Source: Paraescarpia echinospica (lineage: Eukaryota > Annelida > Polychaeta > Sabellida > Siboglinidae). Taken from it: a stretch of DNA of 64,000 nt. The notes below the pieces were generated by a model. It made no database searches and was not told the DNA's origin. It was given only the letters and a program-made list of their open reading frames with translations. Location of the stretch: contig CM034541.1 in NCBI GenBank assembly GCA_020002185.1, positions 52,465,617 through 52,529,616 of the forward strand, in the 5' to 3' direction. Position numbers and translations under genes: made by a program. Positions 49,263-61,649 of this stretch are shown piece by piece. Each line of letters starts with the position of its first letter. Position 1 is the first letter of the stretch.

Positions 49263-49395
49263 GTAGAGTCTGATGAAGACCACGCCGTACCGCCGTGCAC
49301 AATGCTAAAGCCCTACGAGCTCAGCGGCACTTCCTTCGGTGATGTCACCAACAGGTGTCGTAACAGACTGCAGAAAATGTACAGAAAAACGTGAC
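49263..49395 (+). CDS. Candidate terminal exon of an unknown gene
   Basis: After the acceptor CAATTTCAG, an open frame with balanced composition reads VESDEDHAVPPCTMLKPYE, then LSGTSFGDVTNRCRNRLQ and KMYRKT before TGA. It is more GC-rich and codon-like than its AT-rich surroundings. I do not recognise the family. No upstream exon on the plus strand was found in the preceding 700 bp. Confidence 0.35.
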
Positions 49396-49399
49396 CTAA

Positions 49400-50640
49400 A
49401 GGGACATTGAACATGGTGACCGAGAGTGCTAAACATTATTTGAATATCAGGACACAATGTGTATCGCATAATATTAATTTATTTATTCATCTTATTTTTC
49501 AAATGGTGTTACATGAATATTTGTTGTAAAATATGATATTACTCAGTAGCGTGAACATATGACTATACTACTGAGCGGAACCAATTGTCAACCTTTTTTT
49601 TATCAAAATGTGCTCTCTGTTACCGTCCAAAATTGCAATAAGTATCCTGAAAATGATAAGGTTTTAGAACTGGTGACCGGCTTTGATCATATGCACTACC
49701 TTGTTTTTGTACCAGACGTGTTGGTATTATTTCGTGTACTAAAGAGATTGCTAATTAGCAGCACAACGTACGTGACGTGAGACAAATATAACATGAACTA
49801 GGTGGACGAGCAATGCAATTAAAAAACAAACAACAGGATAACTCAATTAATTATTTCATATGATTACAGGAGATAGGCACAAGTTGCCTACCATACAATA
49901 ATTATAATATCATTAAAGGGGAAAAGGCAACTTTCTGGTGTTATACACCACAAAGAGTTAATACAAACTAACCATTTACAACCATAATGAAATTTTTTAC
50001 ATTAGTCATTAACTTAGAATGCGTTCTCAAAGTGGAAGAATCTAGTAAAATGTCCGATATCCTTGGAGGCTGATGTCTTGCTCATGGTGAGACAGGTGAC
50101 CAATTAGCACCGAGCTATGACGTCGGTTCCTAGTTTTGTTGGACATGTAGACGAATATTCCAGCTCATTTAGTGGTTTCTCAAATTCCGTTTAATTCCGA
50201 AGCAGAGGCACACCATTGCATGCATAAACACTTATTACAATGGCATACCATGCACCATCATGACGTAGCAATTTTACAAGTTACAGCGACAAAGCAAATT
50301 CGGCGATTATTTACATCGTAAACCACTGTCCTTGCAATGGGAGTGTGTATATAAACATCTCACATTATACATAAAAACAACTTATATAATGAGAATATAT
50401 TACTACCAATACAAACAAATAGTTGAACGAAATATATGGGTTTACTGAGCGTCGTAACCTAGAGTAGTGTTCCCAGTTTGGCGACCGGTTAACTGGGAAG
50501 AGTAGGAACCCGTGACGTCTTCCTTTCTCTGAAAATGGTGCTGTCCATACAACATATTTATTTCTTCAACAAGGTTATTCTAATAAACTACTGGCATAAT
50601 ATTATTAATTTTAGTTGCAAATGGTTACGCTTCATTTTTG
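49400..50640. other. Unassigned AT-rich spacer
   Basis: The only open frame of note (49559-49780, plus) has no recognised motif and poor context. Nothing else is seen. Confidence 0.4.
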
Positions 50641-50644
50641 TTGC

Positions 50645-51375
50645 TCTCCTCCTTGTTCCTTGCTGAACACGGGTGAGGGTCAGGTACAGTAAAGTTGAAC
50701 CACTCTCTGTGTCTCCTCCTTGTTCCTTGCTGAACACGGGTGAGGGTCAGGTACAGTAAAGCTGAACCACTCTCTGTGTCTCCTCCTTGTTCCTTGCTGA
50801 ACACGGGTGAGGGTCAGGTACAGTAAAGCTGAACCACTCTCTGTGTCTCCTCCTTGTTCCCTGCTGTACAGGGGTGAGGGTCAGATACAGTAAAGCTGAA
50901 CCACTATCTGTGTCTCCTCCTTGTTCCTTGCTGAACACGGGTCAGGTACAGTAAAGCTGAACCACTCTCTGTGTCTCCTCCTTGTTCCTTGCTGAACACG
51001 GGTGAGGGTCAGGTACAGTAAAGCTGAACCACTCTCTGTGTCTCCTCCTTGTTCCTTGCTGAACACGGGTGAGGGTCAGGTACAGTAAAGCTGAACCACT
51101 CTCTGTGTCTCCTCCTTGTTCCTTGCTGAACACGGGTGAGGGTCAGGTACAGTAAAGCTGAACCACTCTCTGTGTCTCCTCCTTGTTCCTTGCTGAACAC
51201 GGGTGAGGGTCAGGTACAGTAAAGCTGAACCACTCTCTGTGTCTCCTCCTTGTTCCTTGCTGAACACGGGTGAGGGTCAGGTACAGTAAAGCTGAACCAC
51301 TCTCTGTGTCTCCTCCTTGTTCCTTGCTGAACACGGGTGAGGGTCAGATACAGTAAAGCTGAACCACTCTCTCTG
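50645..51375. repeat. Second 67-bp minisatellite, about eleven copies
   Basis: Near-identical units contain GTCTCCTCCTTGTTCCTTGC, TGAACACGGGTGAGGGTCAG and GTACAGTAAAGCTGAACCAC. The period is 67 bp, equal to that of the array at 1-1595, but the sequence is unrelated. One unit near 50938 has lost six bases (GAGGGT). The 61-63-codon frames that recur every 67 bp are by-products. Confidence 0.97.
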
Positions 51376-51439
51376 TTTTTCCGTCCACCGTTTTCTGTCC
51401 ATCGCTCCCTCTCTCCATCTTTCGTCCGCCCCCGATCTT

Positions 51440-54400
51440 CCCATGTCCATCCTCACGCAGTCCTCCCATCTCAGCTATGGCCTTCCCCTTTTTCTGTGTC
51501 CTTTATGTTGTTCCGCCTCTGCTCTCTTCGCTATTTTTCCGGCATCCATCCTTGCCAAGGGGCCTGCCCATCTCATCCGGTTTCTCAATAATCCTTCTGT
51601 TACACTACACAGCTTTCCAACCTCTGTTCTCAGGTTATTCGTCCGTCTTCTGTCTACCCTCTTTGTTCTTGTTATTCTTCTAATCCAGTCGTTCCCACAA
51701 ACTTGCAGCTTCTGTAGTTTTTGTTCTGTCAGCGCCACTGTCTCCAGACCATATAGGATGCCGGTATAACACACTTTCTCAGGACCTTCCCTTTCAGCTT
51801 TTTCGATATTTTTCTGTCCATCATGACTTCCAGTAGGACGGGAACGAAATTCATATTGGGGGGGGGGCTAACAGAGCTTCAGCATTACTCAAAAAATTTC
51901 GCCGCCAGCCCGCCGCATATCTTCACATCTTCCTTCACCTTGTGGCTGTCTCGTTTGGCTCGACTGTGACAACGGAAGACGGAGGGGGGGGGGTGCTGTT
52001 GGAAATTGTTCGCCGCTTTGCCGCTGTAACTTCACCTTCTCCACTGTCTCGGCTGTGAACTCATGACATCCGGACACGGGGGACAGTACTGTTGAAAATG
52101 TTATTTTTACGTCGCGCTGCTGCTGTCAATTTACCTTCTCCAGCTTCTCTCCGCTGTCTCAGCTATACGAGGGTGTGTGGGGGGGGGCAGAAAAAACATA
52201 TGTCTGCCCTCCAATGCACAAACCTTTCACAGTCGACAAAAATACACATTAAATTTACATTTCCACCCGCCATTGATGCTCGCCACAAAAACAAACATTC
52301 ACGTTCACATTTAATGTGGGGCAGAACCATATGTCTGCCCCCGGAGAAATTCCTGGGGAGACAGCTGCCCGCCCCCCCCCCCCCCCCCCCGTTCCCGAGC
52401 CAATGTGACTCCCTCTACTTTTCTCCAAGCATTCGTTCATGCTTGTATTCGGCGTCGCACCTCCACATTTGAACGCTCATCTGCCGAAATCATTCCTTCA
52501 AGGTATACAAAGCCGTCCACTTGCTTAATCCTTTCCATCCAAACTGATGTCCAATTCCCCTCTCTGTTGTCCAACCCACATCACTTCTGTCTTTTCAAGG
52601 CTCATTCTCAGTCCGTGTTTCTTGAACGCCATGTTCCAATTCTTCCAACATGCATTGTAGCTCTTGTTTGCTTTCTGCTACTATGGCAAGATCGTCTGCA
52701 TACATAATCTTTCTGAGAACATCCTTCGTACTGAACTTCCTGCTGATTAGTTTCATCACTATGCTAAACAGTAATGGGCGTAAGGCACTTCCTTGCCTCA
52801 ATCCGATGTTAACTGGAACTCTTTCGACATCCCATATCCAGTCACAACTCTTCCTGTTCTTCTTCCATACATTGCTCCCACCATCCTGGCTTCAGTCACT
52901 CACATCCGTCTCACTGTTGCCGACACCATCTCTCTTGGGACTGTGTCGAAGGCCTTTTCCAGGTCACCAAATCCCACTGCCATTCTCCCTTGCATCTCCA
53001 ACCTCTTCTCCATCAGCTGTCTCAATGCAAACATTGCATATGTCGTCCCTCTGGCCCTGTTGTTCTTCAACTAATTCCTGGTCTACTCTCTTTTGAATCC
53101 TCCCATCCAGGATCCTCTCCAGCAGCTTCATGATGTGACTTAGAACTGTGATCCCTCTGTATTTCCCTGGATCTTGCACATCTCCCTTCCTTTTCCATAT
53201 TGGGACTAATAGTCCTGTCAACTACTCTTCTGGTACTCTACCTTGCCTCATACATGTATTCAGTAGCATCATTGTCCAACTGATTCCAATCTCCCCTGCT
53301 ACCATTGCCATCTCAACATGCGTCTCATCCATACCAAATGCTGTCCCTTTCTTCATCTCTTTTAACCCAGTTTGCCTCTCTGTATCAGTAATATCAGCTA
53401 ACTCCACTATCCTTTCTACATATGATGGTGATTCCAAGTCATTGTTAATTCCTTCCTTGTTCAGTAGCTCCTTGAAGTAGTTTTCCCAGACCTTCAACAC
53501 TACTTCTTGTTCTGACACTAACTTCCCATTTCTATATTTGATCACCGTCCCACCTTTCACGATCTTACTATTCTCATCCCTGTCTCGGGCCATTCCTGCA
53601 TATAATCTTCTTTCCATCACCCTCATCTGGCTTGCTGTACACTTATGCTTCCATGTCACTCCTCGCCTTATCAACTGCTCTCTTTGCCGATTTCTTGTTC
53701 TGTCCGTATGTGTGTATCAGCCTTGCATCCGGTCGATTTCTCCTCTCCTTGGTCTTCTCTATTTCTTTCCTTGCTTCCTTTTTTCACGCATTGCTTCTGC
53801 AACTTCGCTTGTCCACCATCCTTGTTTACTACTTCTAGACACTCCACCCTTTCCAAATGTTCTTCCACATACCTCCTCTACAGTTCCCACAAATGCTTCT
53901 TTGTACTTTTTCCATTTTTCCTCCAGACTGCCAACTTCTTCACCGAGCTCTTCATATTTAGCTGTCACCCGCTCCTTGTACTCAACAGCGACATCGTCTT
54001 TGCACCTCCACCACTTAATAATCCAGCGGCCCACGGTCTTAATGTGTTTCTTCTTCTGCATACGCACAACCACTGGCTTGTGTTGTGTCGTGACATGCTC
54101 TCCAGCAATAGCTCTGCAGGCCTTAATCTTCCCTGGCTGCTGCCTCTGAACTATCAGCAGATCCAGTTCCGTCTTGTGTTGTCCGCTTCTGTACGTAATC
54201 GTATGGCTCTCTCGCTTCTGGAAGGAAGAGTTAACCACTGCTAAGTCATTTCTAGCCATCAATTCCACCATAGATCGACCCTCTCTATTCCTCACACCCC
54301 ACCCGTGTCTGCCAACACTCTCCTCTTCACCTGGTTCCGCTACTCCAACATGTGCATTGAAGTCTCCCGCAATACACAACATCACCAACACATCCACCGA

Positions 54401-54500
54401 TCACATGAACCTCTCCAAAGCATCCCTGAACTCCTCTTTCTCTGCCTCCATCCTTCCTGTCTGTGGCCGTATACAGACACAACACACACCAGCTGTTTCC
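51440..54500 (-). mobile_element. RTE-type LINE, nearly full-length but broken, minus strand
   Basis: From high to low coordinate: endonuclease IAGDFNAHVGVAEPGEEES with GRHGWGVRN (54250-54375), DLAVVNSSFQKRESHTITY and RSGQHKTELDLLIV; a basic linker down to about 53760; VWENYFKELLNKEG (about 53500); AFGMDETHVEMAMVAGE; LVPIWKRKGDVQDPGKYRGIT (about 53150); RIQKRVDQELVEEQQG; RQGSALRPLLFSIVMKLI; IMYADDLAIVAESKQEL (catalytic YADD, about 52700); QVDGFVYLEGMISAD (about 52500); and, past an insertion at about 51855-52395, LYGLETVALTEQKLQKLQV and RMRWAGPLARMDAGKI. Several stops and shifts are present. Plus-strand frames here are antisense shadows. Confidence 0.93.
51855..52395. mobile_element. Insertion inside the RTE-type LINE, bounded by G and C runs
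   Basis: The LINE's C-terminal segment stops near 52400 and resumes near 51850. The intervening 540 bp begin with a run of G (51857-51866), contain further G runs near 51985 and 52180, and end with a long C run (52372-52391). Phrases such as CGCTGTCTC and CATATGTCTGCC recur inside. It looks like a non-autonomous insert or locally duplicated low-complexity sequence; I cannot name the class and found no clear target-site duplication. Confidence 0.5.
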
Positions 54501-54711
54501 TAATCATAAGCCATGTCATCACTATGTGTCCCTTCCATCTATCAACTTGAATCACCGTCTTACTGATCTCTTCTCATAAAATGGTGTCAACTACATTACT
54601 TCTTCCATCTCCTCCTGTGTGCAGTAGCTTGAATCCATCCATCACCATTCTCGCTGTATCCCTCTTCCATTTTGGTTCCTGTATGCACAGCTCTTCCAAA
54701 CGCCTTCTCCC

Positions 54712-54768
54712 CATCATCTCCCCATCATCTCCCCATCATCTCCCCATCATCTCCCCATCATCTCCACC
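54712..54768. repeat. CCCCATCATCT short tandem repeat
   Basis: Five to six copies of an 11-bp unit, CCCCATCATCT, near the 5' side of the LINE. Confidence 0.9.
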
Positions 54769-54994
54769 ACCTCAAACGCGTTACCGCTCATTGAGCCAAC
54801 ATTCAAACTGCCGGCCGGACGATCCCCTTGCACTTCGTTGTCTTCTCGCCCAGCAGACGGCCTGTCGGTTGCCCCAGACGTTCATCACTGTTTCTTGTAC
54901 CATCATATAATTTGGGACATCATAGCCACTCAACAGCACTGCCCTGGCTGACCTGCTAGTGCAGTTTTATGTCAGAGTTTTCCTTCTCCTAGAT

Positions 54995-55200
54995 TACTTG
55001 CCTACCTTGGCTAGTGAGCATGATCTGCCCAGTGCTATTTGCCCATAGTTGGGAGTTGGAATGGTACAGTATCTTGACGTATCCACATGCTGGTTTGGCT
55101 CTGCACACTGCACCTTTAAGGCTCCAACCTGCTCCGAGGTCCCTAGCCCATTAGCCTGGGGCCGAAATGTGCCCAGTATATGCATTATTCCACAATGAGA
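54995..55200 (-). repeat. Dispersed repeat family, copy 2
   Basis: Minus-strand relative of 24100-24290, containing CTGGGCACATTTCGGCCCC, GGGACCTCGGAGCAGGTTGG, CATGTGGATACGTCAAGATA and CCATTCCAACTCCCAACTAT. Two copies about 31 kb apart suggest a dispersed element of unknown class. Confidence 0.55.
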
Positions 55201-55204
55201 TTGG

Positions 55205-55835
55205 GGTAGAGACTTTAAATAACAATATTTCAAGGACAAGTAAAGCTGATGTAAAAAAATTAGAATTGGTAGAATGACCCAAACTACTTTTGCCAATATT
55301 TATTCGGGATCAAGCCAATTTTGGTGTAATGAAGTTTAGGTTATATTTGTATGGTTCATTAAAATATATTGGATCAAACTATTAATGTCAGAACGAATGT
55401 ATTACAAATCGATTCATTTAAAATCAAGGCATCTGGATTAAACATAATATTACACGTTGCCAATTATGTCTCTGATTCGGGAAGTGCATTGCGCAATACG
55501 GACATGACAAGACACCTCGAAGATCTCAACCGGTTACTCAAGTGTCAATGTATTCATCGAATGTATTCATCTAATTTGCCAGCGGGTACGGCACTTGTCT
55601 CCTTGACATGGGCCACCCAGTGTTAGCCCTGCAAGCCGCCTCCGAGCGAGCCACTGGACCGCGACGAAGCTCGCTGAGGCTCGATCATCGACTGGCGTGA
55701 AGTCGCTGTGTATGTTTACAGTACCCTATTTATTGCTGATTGCGGGAGTCTTAGATACGCCAGTATTCAGCTACCTAGGGCGCTGTAGAAACCCGGTCGG
55801 CTCAGTAATATGGCGGCTCTGTTTCTACGTGGTTC
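55205..55835. other. Unassigned stretch upstream of the CXorf38-like exons
   Basis: Holds open frames at 55369-55626 and from 55697 on the plus strand. The second begins MKSLCMFTVPYLLLIAGVLD, a hydrophobic start resembling a signal or membrane anchor, but it runs into the CT microsatellite. It could be a 5' exon of the CXorf38-like gene, but nothing proves it. Confidence 0.3.
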
Positions 55836-55837
55836 TG

Positions 55838-55980
<143 letters not shown>

Positions 55981-56190
55981 CTCTATCGAAATACTAGTTT
56001 GCTCCATAGTTTCCAGTAATTATATTGAAGTAATCCCATCCAATCAAAGTGTCATGTTATCGTGCATTGTTTTTGAATTGTGATAGAAACTTGATCTGTA
56101 TATGTGCACGTACTGTGATTATAGTGTAATTGTCACATTTTCCATAATATCCATACAGTATTCTCAGTGAACATATGTTTTAATTTGTAG

Positions 56191-56709
56191 GATCACCATA
56201 AACATTGCCATAGCAACAGGTGGTACTGCGGGGGTCATTGGCCAGTTGAACGACGCAGAGTATCTCAATTGGATCAAGGCCAGGCGTGCTCTTTACGTCA
56301 CCATAGAAGCTTTGCGGTCATTCTGCCATGACCAGATGGACGACTTGCACCACCTGTTAAAGCTCACTTGTGGGGGGACCCGGCGCAGTGTTCCCTGTTC
56401 CATTGGAAACATCACTTACGACAGAAACACTAAGGCCTATTCGATGAACTGCCCCGACAACGTCTGCTCGCAATGGCTGGCAGGCATTGCCGCAGAGAGA
56501 GAGCCACTCGCAGAACCCGACTAACGCTTGACAACAGTCACATTAGTTAGTGGCCTGTCGAACCAAGGCAAGTCGCCAAAGGTTTCATGAACAGAGGCCA
56601 GAACCGGTCTAGAGTCAATCCCTGTGACAACGATGCATCTGGAATATTGGATCTACTGATCAACTGTAGTTTCTTCATCCCCCCGGTGAATAAAAAGAAA
56701 ACTAAAGCG
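56191..56709 (+). pseudogene. CXorf38-like exon(s) A/B with a frame break
   Basis: The CXorf38 family (DUF4559) is a poorly characterised animal protein family expanded in invertebrates and related to HEPN proteins. After acceptor TTTGTAG the frame reads ITINIAIATGGTAGVIG, LNDAEYLNWIKARRALYV and DQMDDLHHLL, then DNVCSQWLAGIAAE. The family pattern is LNxxEYxNWxKxxxAL...FxxxxxxxFH, then a Cys segment ending CxxWLxxI. The frame stops at 56522-56524. The family continuation resumes in another frame at 56551 (WPVEPRQVAKGFMNRGQN, then DNDASGILDLLINCSFF) and ends at 56709 with donor GTAAGT, phase 0. The intervening 50 bp has no usable donor, so this looks like an indel near the GAGAGA tract at about 56495-56502. 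It could be a pseudogene or an assembly error. Confidence 0.7.
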
Positions 56710-57093
56710 GTAAGTCTACAAAGGTTCATCATAATTCCTGATATAACACCTGCGCGTGTACATGCGCATGATCACGTATAGTATCTACAATTGCATGGAT
56801 ATATTAATAAATATGAAACAATGAAATAAGGAACATCTTATAGTGACTTTTCAAGCGATATGTTTACAGTATCCATTTTATGATGTTCACGCTCGTACCA
56901 TCAGTCCATCTCAGGCGTAATGGACCTACTACAGAAAATGACGTTAGAACAGCTGGGGCCTGTGCCTGGGTTATATGCCAAAAAAGCCAGTAGTCCTACT
57001 ACGGGCCAACGCACGCTCTGATACCGCGTCATGCGCTGCATTATAACGGCTTATTAATGTGGCTAGTGTAAATCAGATTCGTCAGCCACGCCC

Positions 57094-57097
<4 letters not shown>

Positions 57098-57138
<41 letters not shown>
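57098..57138. repeat. TA microsatellite
   Basis: Pure alternating TA, matching the TA/TG tract at 8236-8296 in the other arm. Confidence 0.92.
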
Positions 57139-57264
57139 TTTAAAGTAAAGGGTGACGCGGTGCCAATGTGTTAATATAAACGCGCTCTCATTTGTGGATA
57201 TATCAACGCGTCATTTAGTCTAATTAAACTCGTCACTATAGCCACGCTAAAATAGTGATATCAA

Positions 57265-57600
57265 TGCGTTAAGATGACGAAACTCTGGTTGTTTGATAGA
57301 TCGAGGGGTTGGTATAAACGCGCTCTCGTTGTTTTATGTCAACGCGTTAAGATGACGAAGCTCTGGTTGTTTGATAGATCGAGGGGTTGGTATAAACGCG
57401 CTCTCGTTGTTTTATGTCAACGCGTTAAGATGACGAAACTCTGGTTGTTTGATAGATCGTGGGGTTGGTATAAACGCGCTCTCGTTGTTTTATGTCAACG
57501 CGTTAAGATGACGAAGCTCTGGTTGTTCGATAGATCGAGGGGTTGGTATAAACGCGCCCTCGTTGTTTTATGTCAACGCGTCACGATACACGCGTTTACG
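57265..57600 (+). repeat. 78-bp minisatellite, right copy
   Basis: Four units of 78 bp containing GATGACGAAGCTCTGGTTGT, GATCGAGGGGTTGGTATAAA and CGCTCTCGTTGTTTTATGTC. Unlike the left arm it has no 54-bp units. The frame reads MTKLWLFDRSRGWYKRAL and VVLCQRVK per unit. It lies in the putative intron between exons B and C. Confidence 0.93.
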
Positions 57601-58568
57601 GCCCAAGAGAACTATTATTTATGCAACGACGCCAAAAATGTTTGACCCCATGGAGTGAAGAGACCACACCCCGACGTCATAAAAAGGCGTTGCTACCTGC
57701 TGTGGGATGGTGGATTGCCGCCGAAACCACCCCTTGAAGTGGGTAATAAAGTAAACAAAATCTTCAACAGCACCCTCCCTTGAGGCCCACAAAATGTTGG
57801 GGGCTAAACGTATATCTAGCACCCCCTTTACCTTAAAATATTTGGGTCTCAGCGCCCTCCCCCTAAGCTACCCATTTCCGACGCCAGTGATATGTAGTCA
57901 CGTACAATTAGTGTACAGAATGCTCACACCTACACTGAACGAGAATTGTGTACCTACTAAGCTTTTTGCGGCGTGTTCGGTGGCGCCATCTGCCAGACAA
58001 CGAAATTCGATTCTGGGCTCGCGGTGTAATATCGTCCACCTATAAGAGCTTGTGTTTGCCCGAAGTAGGGCCGCTGGATTTGTTGACATATAACCCAACT
58101 ATATGCCTTTGAGCACTATTCTCTAGCGTCGTCTTCAGTAGTAAGCCGATTGCAAAATGATCGGAATACACTAATGTGAGGATTTACAAGCGTGGACATT
58201 ATCAGTTATTGGTATTATAAACAGATCGCTTGATAAGTTGTTTTGAGAGAAACAACACTAAATCAAATGGCACAAAAAGACGCCATTTGCGATGCAAAAG
58301 CACACCGTAACAACGGGTTTCACAAATATGTTTTGTCACCAACAAATATTAAATATGTAATGTTTACTTCCCAGTCATCGATTCATTTTACTAGCTATGT
58401 ATGTAACGCGAAATCCAAAAATAGTGTGCCGCTTTCGAATGAAACTATATTATCTAACATTGGGCTGACGAGATCCCGAATAGGATCGTGTTGTGTTATC
58501 GGTTTGTGAGTGTCGCCTAACTCGTACGGTGACAATTGCATTCTTGCATTTCATTTCTACTACCTTAG

Positions 58569-58727
58569 GTGCGAGAATCCAGAAATCGTATCATGCATAC
58601 GTCAACCATGAAAATAACAGCAACGGATCTGTCCGAGTTCATCACAATGACGGTTGACTTGCTTCAAGATAGCTGCCATCTTGTGAACGACACTGCTGCT
58701 AAACAGGGTGCATTGCAGGTCCATCAG
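58569..58727 (+). CDS. CXorf38-like HEPN exon C, right-arm copy
   Basis: 159 bp, 53 codons, acceptor CTACCTTAG and donor GTAACA, phase 0 at both ends, which matches the phase-0 donor of exon B at 56709. It reads VRESRNRIMHTSTMKI, ATDLSEFITMTVDLLQD and HLVNDTAAKQGALQVHQ. The RNRIMH hexamer fits the HEPN RNxxxH motif, and VDLLQD followed by LVND fits the invertebrate family. Three residues differ from the left copy. The open frame, splice sites and motif suggest either recent duplication or continued constraint. Confidence 0.65.
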
Positions 58728-58901
58728 GTAACATTTGTTTGGTATATTGAAAGTACATATTTATTTGGTTTCGTGAGTTGCATAGCATAAAAGAATGTGT
58801 ATTTTGCACTTTGCACATTCTGTGGCTCAGAGTAATACATGGGATATATCTTGGTGAAACACTAGTATGTTTACGTGTGCTGATACATTCGACATATATC
58901 G

Positions 58902-59096
58902 TTGTCTACTACTAAAACAATACCAACTGCACTGATTATTAGCCGCCTTAAGTATTGCAACTCAATGCTAAAGAAGGTTACTGAAATAAACGTAGCTAAA
59001 ATCCAGCATACATGTGCAAAATTGTGGTGCACGTGTCGTACTCAAGACGCCTCGTTTGTTACTGTAATGTTCATTGTAATTATTATCACAGCATAA
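58902..59096 (+). mobile_element. LINE reverse-transcriptase scrap (L2/CR1-like), right copy
   Basis: Mirror copy of 6301-6495 with the same ALIISRLKYCNSMLKKV segment, differing at a few residues. It lies in the putative intron between exons C and D. Confidence 0.65.
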
Positions 59097-59790
59097 CCAT
59101 ACCGTGAGGTGCTGCCGTCTGGCGGACAAAATCACGTAGTAACGCGTTGGATCTGGTCAGTGTAATCGGTGTATTATGCGGTAGTGAATAAAGATGGTGT
59201 CCGTTCAAGCCATGTGCTCGACTCTGGCAGTTCGTTCTAAACACGACTAAACATGACAATCACCACCACTGCCCCTATTTAAACAGACCCTCTGGTTTCG
59301 TATTATATTACGAATGAAACTTATAGTTTCCACTTTTGCTTTCCGAGCTCTTTCTGAACAGCGGCCCCATATTTGACTAATCCCCTGGTCTTTCCAATAT
59401 GGGCAGGCAGCTCAAATAATCGACCTCCCGTCAACAGGAACGAACTCCACAACACATTAACGTCAACTGAAAATACAGCCATATTCCCCTAAAGAATTGA
59501 AGACATATTTATTCAAAATTGCTTCTCCACCCAAATCGTCGGCGTTACCTGGCTTTTAATAATGACTGCTCGTTCCACTTTATCGTTTTCTTAACGAATC
59601 TAACATGTTGCACTTTTGAGCGCGGGTTCCCGACTATTTAAGCGCTTCAGATTGTCATCATTATTATTATAATTAAATACATAATTTCGTAATTAATGCC
59701 ATTCTCGCAAGGCTAATTACGTGCATTTTGTAGTTTGACCAATCAGTGCCTATTGTTCGTGGATACAACGGAGGTTTTGTCTAGATCCAG

Positions 59791-59886
59791 AATACTCCAA
59801 TCGACGTGAGAGATGCAACTTTCATTCGAGATGAACGCACGGCGTGGCAGCAGGCTCTTTCCGCTGCGGACATCCAGCACAGACAG
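59791..59886 (+). CDS. CXorf38-like exon D, right-arm copy
   Basis: 96 bp, 32 codons, acceptor CTAGATCCAG and donor GTAGTT, phase 0 at both ends, so it would join exon C without a shift. It reads NTPIDVRDATFIRDER and TAWQQALSAADIQHRQ, and is identical to 5511-5606. No further exon was identified before 60110. Confidence 0.42.
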
Positions 59887-61649
59887 GTAGTTCTCAAAGT
59901 CACCATGACGATCAAGTTACAAACTACATACAATGAGAAATAGCGGCAGGTTAGCAGCACAGTGTGAAATCAACTTTTGCAATTGTCAGGTCTAAACATA
60001 ATGTCATGTAAAATTGTCTTGCAGGAACGTGTGTTTAAGTTGTAATATAACTGAATGTTGCCAAATATAGTCAGCTCACTGGGTTTAATATTGTAATTAT
60101 TTACAATGGTGAGCATTTCCCCTCTGGGGCGAAACGCCCTCCCATCCTATCTACCTATAAGATCTGAAAATAGGAATTTCGAGGTAGACAGCTGAAGCTG
60201 CAGATCATCAAGTCTCTCTAGTTATAACAAGGGTGCAACAGATACAAAACACACATTACCATTTTACTAGCAAAATTACACACTTAAAGGTTCTCATCAA
60301 TGGGGGACTGTATGCAGTAGCCACGATAAACTAAGAAAAATGATGCGAATGTGTCGAACATGGAAATAGTATTGTAGTAGTTGTGTAAATGTTTCGGTCG
60401 CATGCAAAATATAACAACAATATAAACGTATTTATTAATATAAATAAACGTTAATATTTCAAACGTCCACTTCACGGCGTTTTGCCACGTAGGTGGGCAT
60501 AATACCCCACGATAAGATTTCCGCTCAAATAACTAAATATAATTTGAAAAACAAGAACGGTAAAAATGTCAACACAAGGAACGTTCCTAAGAAACCGAAC
60601 TAGATTATCCATAACACGCAGACGATAATACTTCTAATATTTTCTCTGCATATCCCGATAACTAGGCGTTATGCCCCGACTTATTCTACCGCGAAAACTG
60701 CACGGTAAAACTACACAAAATCTGATATATTATCCACATTAAGCATGGGAACTATTCCAACATTCCCCCTCTCGAACCGATATTAATTTTCAACGCTTCC
60801 TCGAATCGAGAAAATGTCCCAATAAAAATAATCAACCACGCTACGGGTCTGGGTCGTATCGTGAAAAATGTGAAACTCCGTAACAAATGTTAACGTTACC
60901 GCTAAAAATCTCCAAGAGGTAGACTACCCTCTCGAATCGCGGTACATATCTAGCACTACATTGTCGAACCGCTAAAAAATACAATGCTACACACCGTCGA
61001 ATTGCGAAAAAAAATCGCCGAAATCCGCAACAAAAAAACAAAACAATCACACCAAGGGCCTGAAACGCATGTTATAATTTATCTTTCCCAACGACATAGT
61101 ATTATAGCGAATGAAACTGAAACTAAATTAGTTCACAACCGACACCAGGTGACAGCACAATAATGATGTCGGTGTCGTCTGCTTAATTATCAAGTTTCAC
61201 TTGTGGCAATATTGTATAATTTCGTCGATAAGGTGTGACTATGTAAGTAAATAAGCGAGCACATACAAAATGTATTAGGTGGTGTGAACTGAACGTTTTA
61301 ACCTCAGTTATACAACATTTCATTGATCTAGTTTAAGAGAATGTGTTTAGATTCCCGCTGGAATCGTGTTGCCTGTTCTGTTTGACTGCTGTCATGTTAC
61401 AAATAACAAATGTGACTTTCCCGCTTTAGATCAGCAATTAACGCACCTAAGAATGTAGGTATTTGTGGTTACAACACATGTGTGGGTTTTATGAGAACAA
61501 ACGTCTACAAATACAAAAAACTGTAAGTGTTAACAATATTAAGCAATTATACAAAAATCAACTTTATATACTATGAAATGCCCAAGTACACAGAAAAAAA
61601 ACAGTATTACAGATTACCCATTGTCATGCGTCAGTGAAGAATCGAATTA

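Noticed and set aside
53538..54244. Plus-strand frames of about 200 codons, rich in Ser, Leu and Phe
   Set aside because: They are antisense to well-recognised LINE coding sequence on the minus strand.
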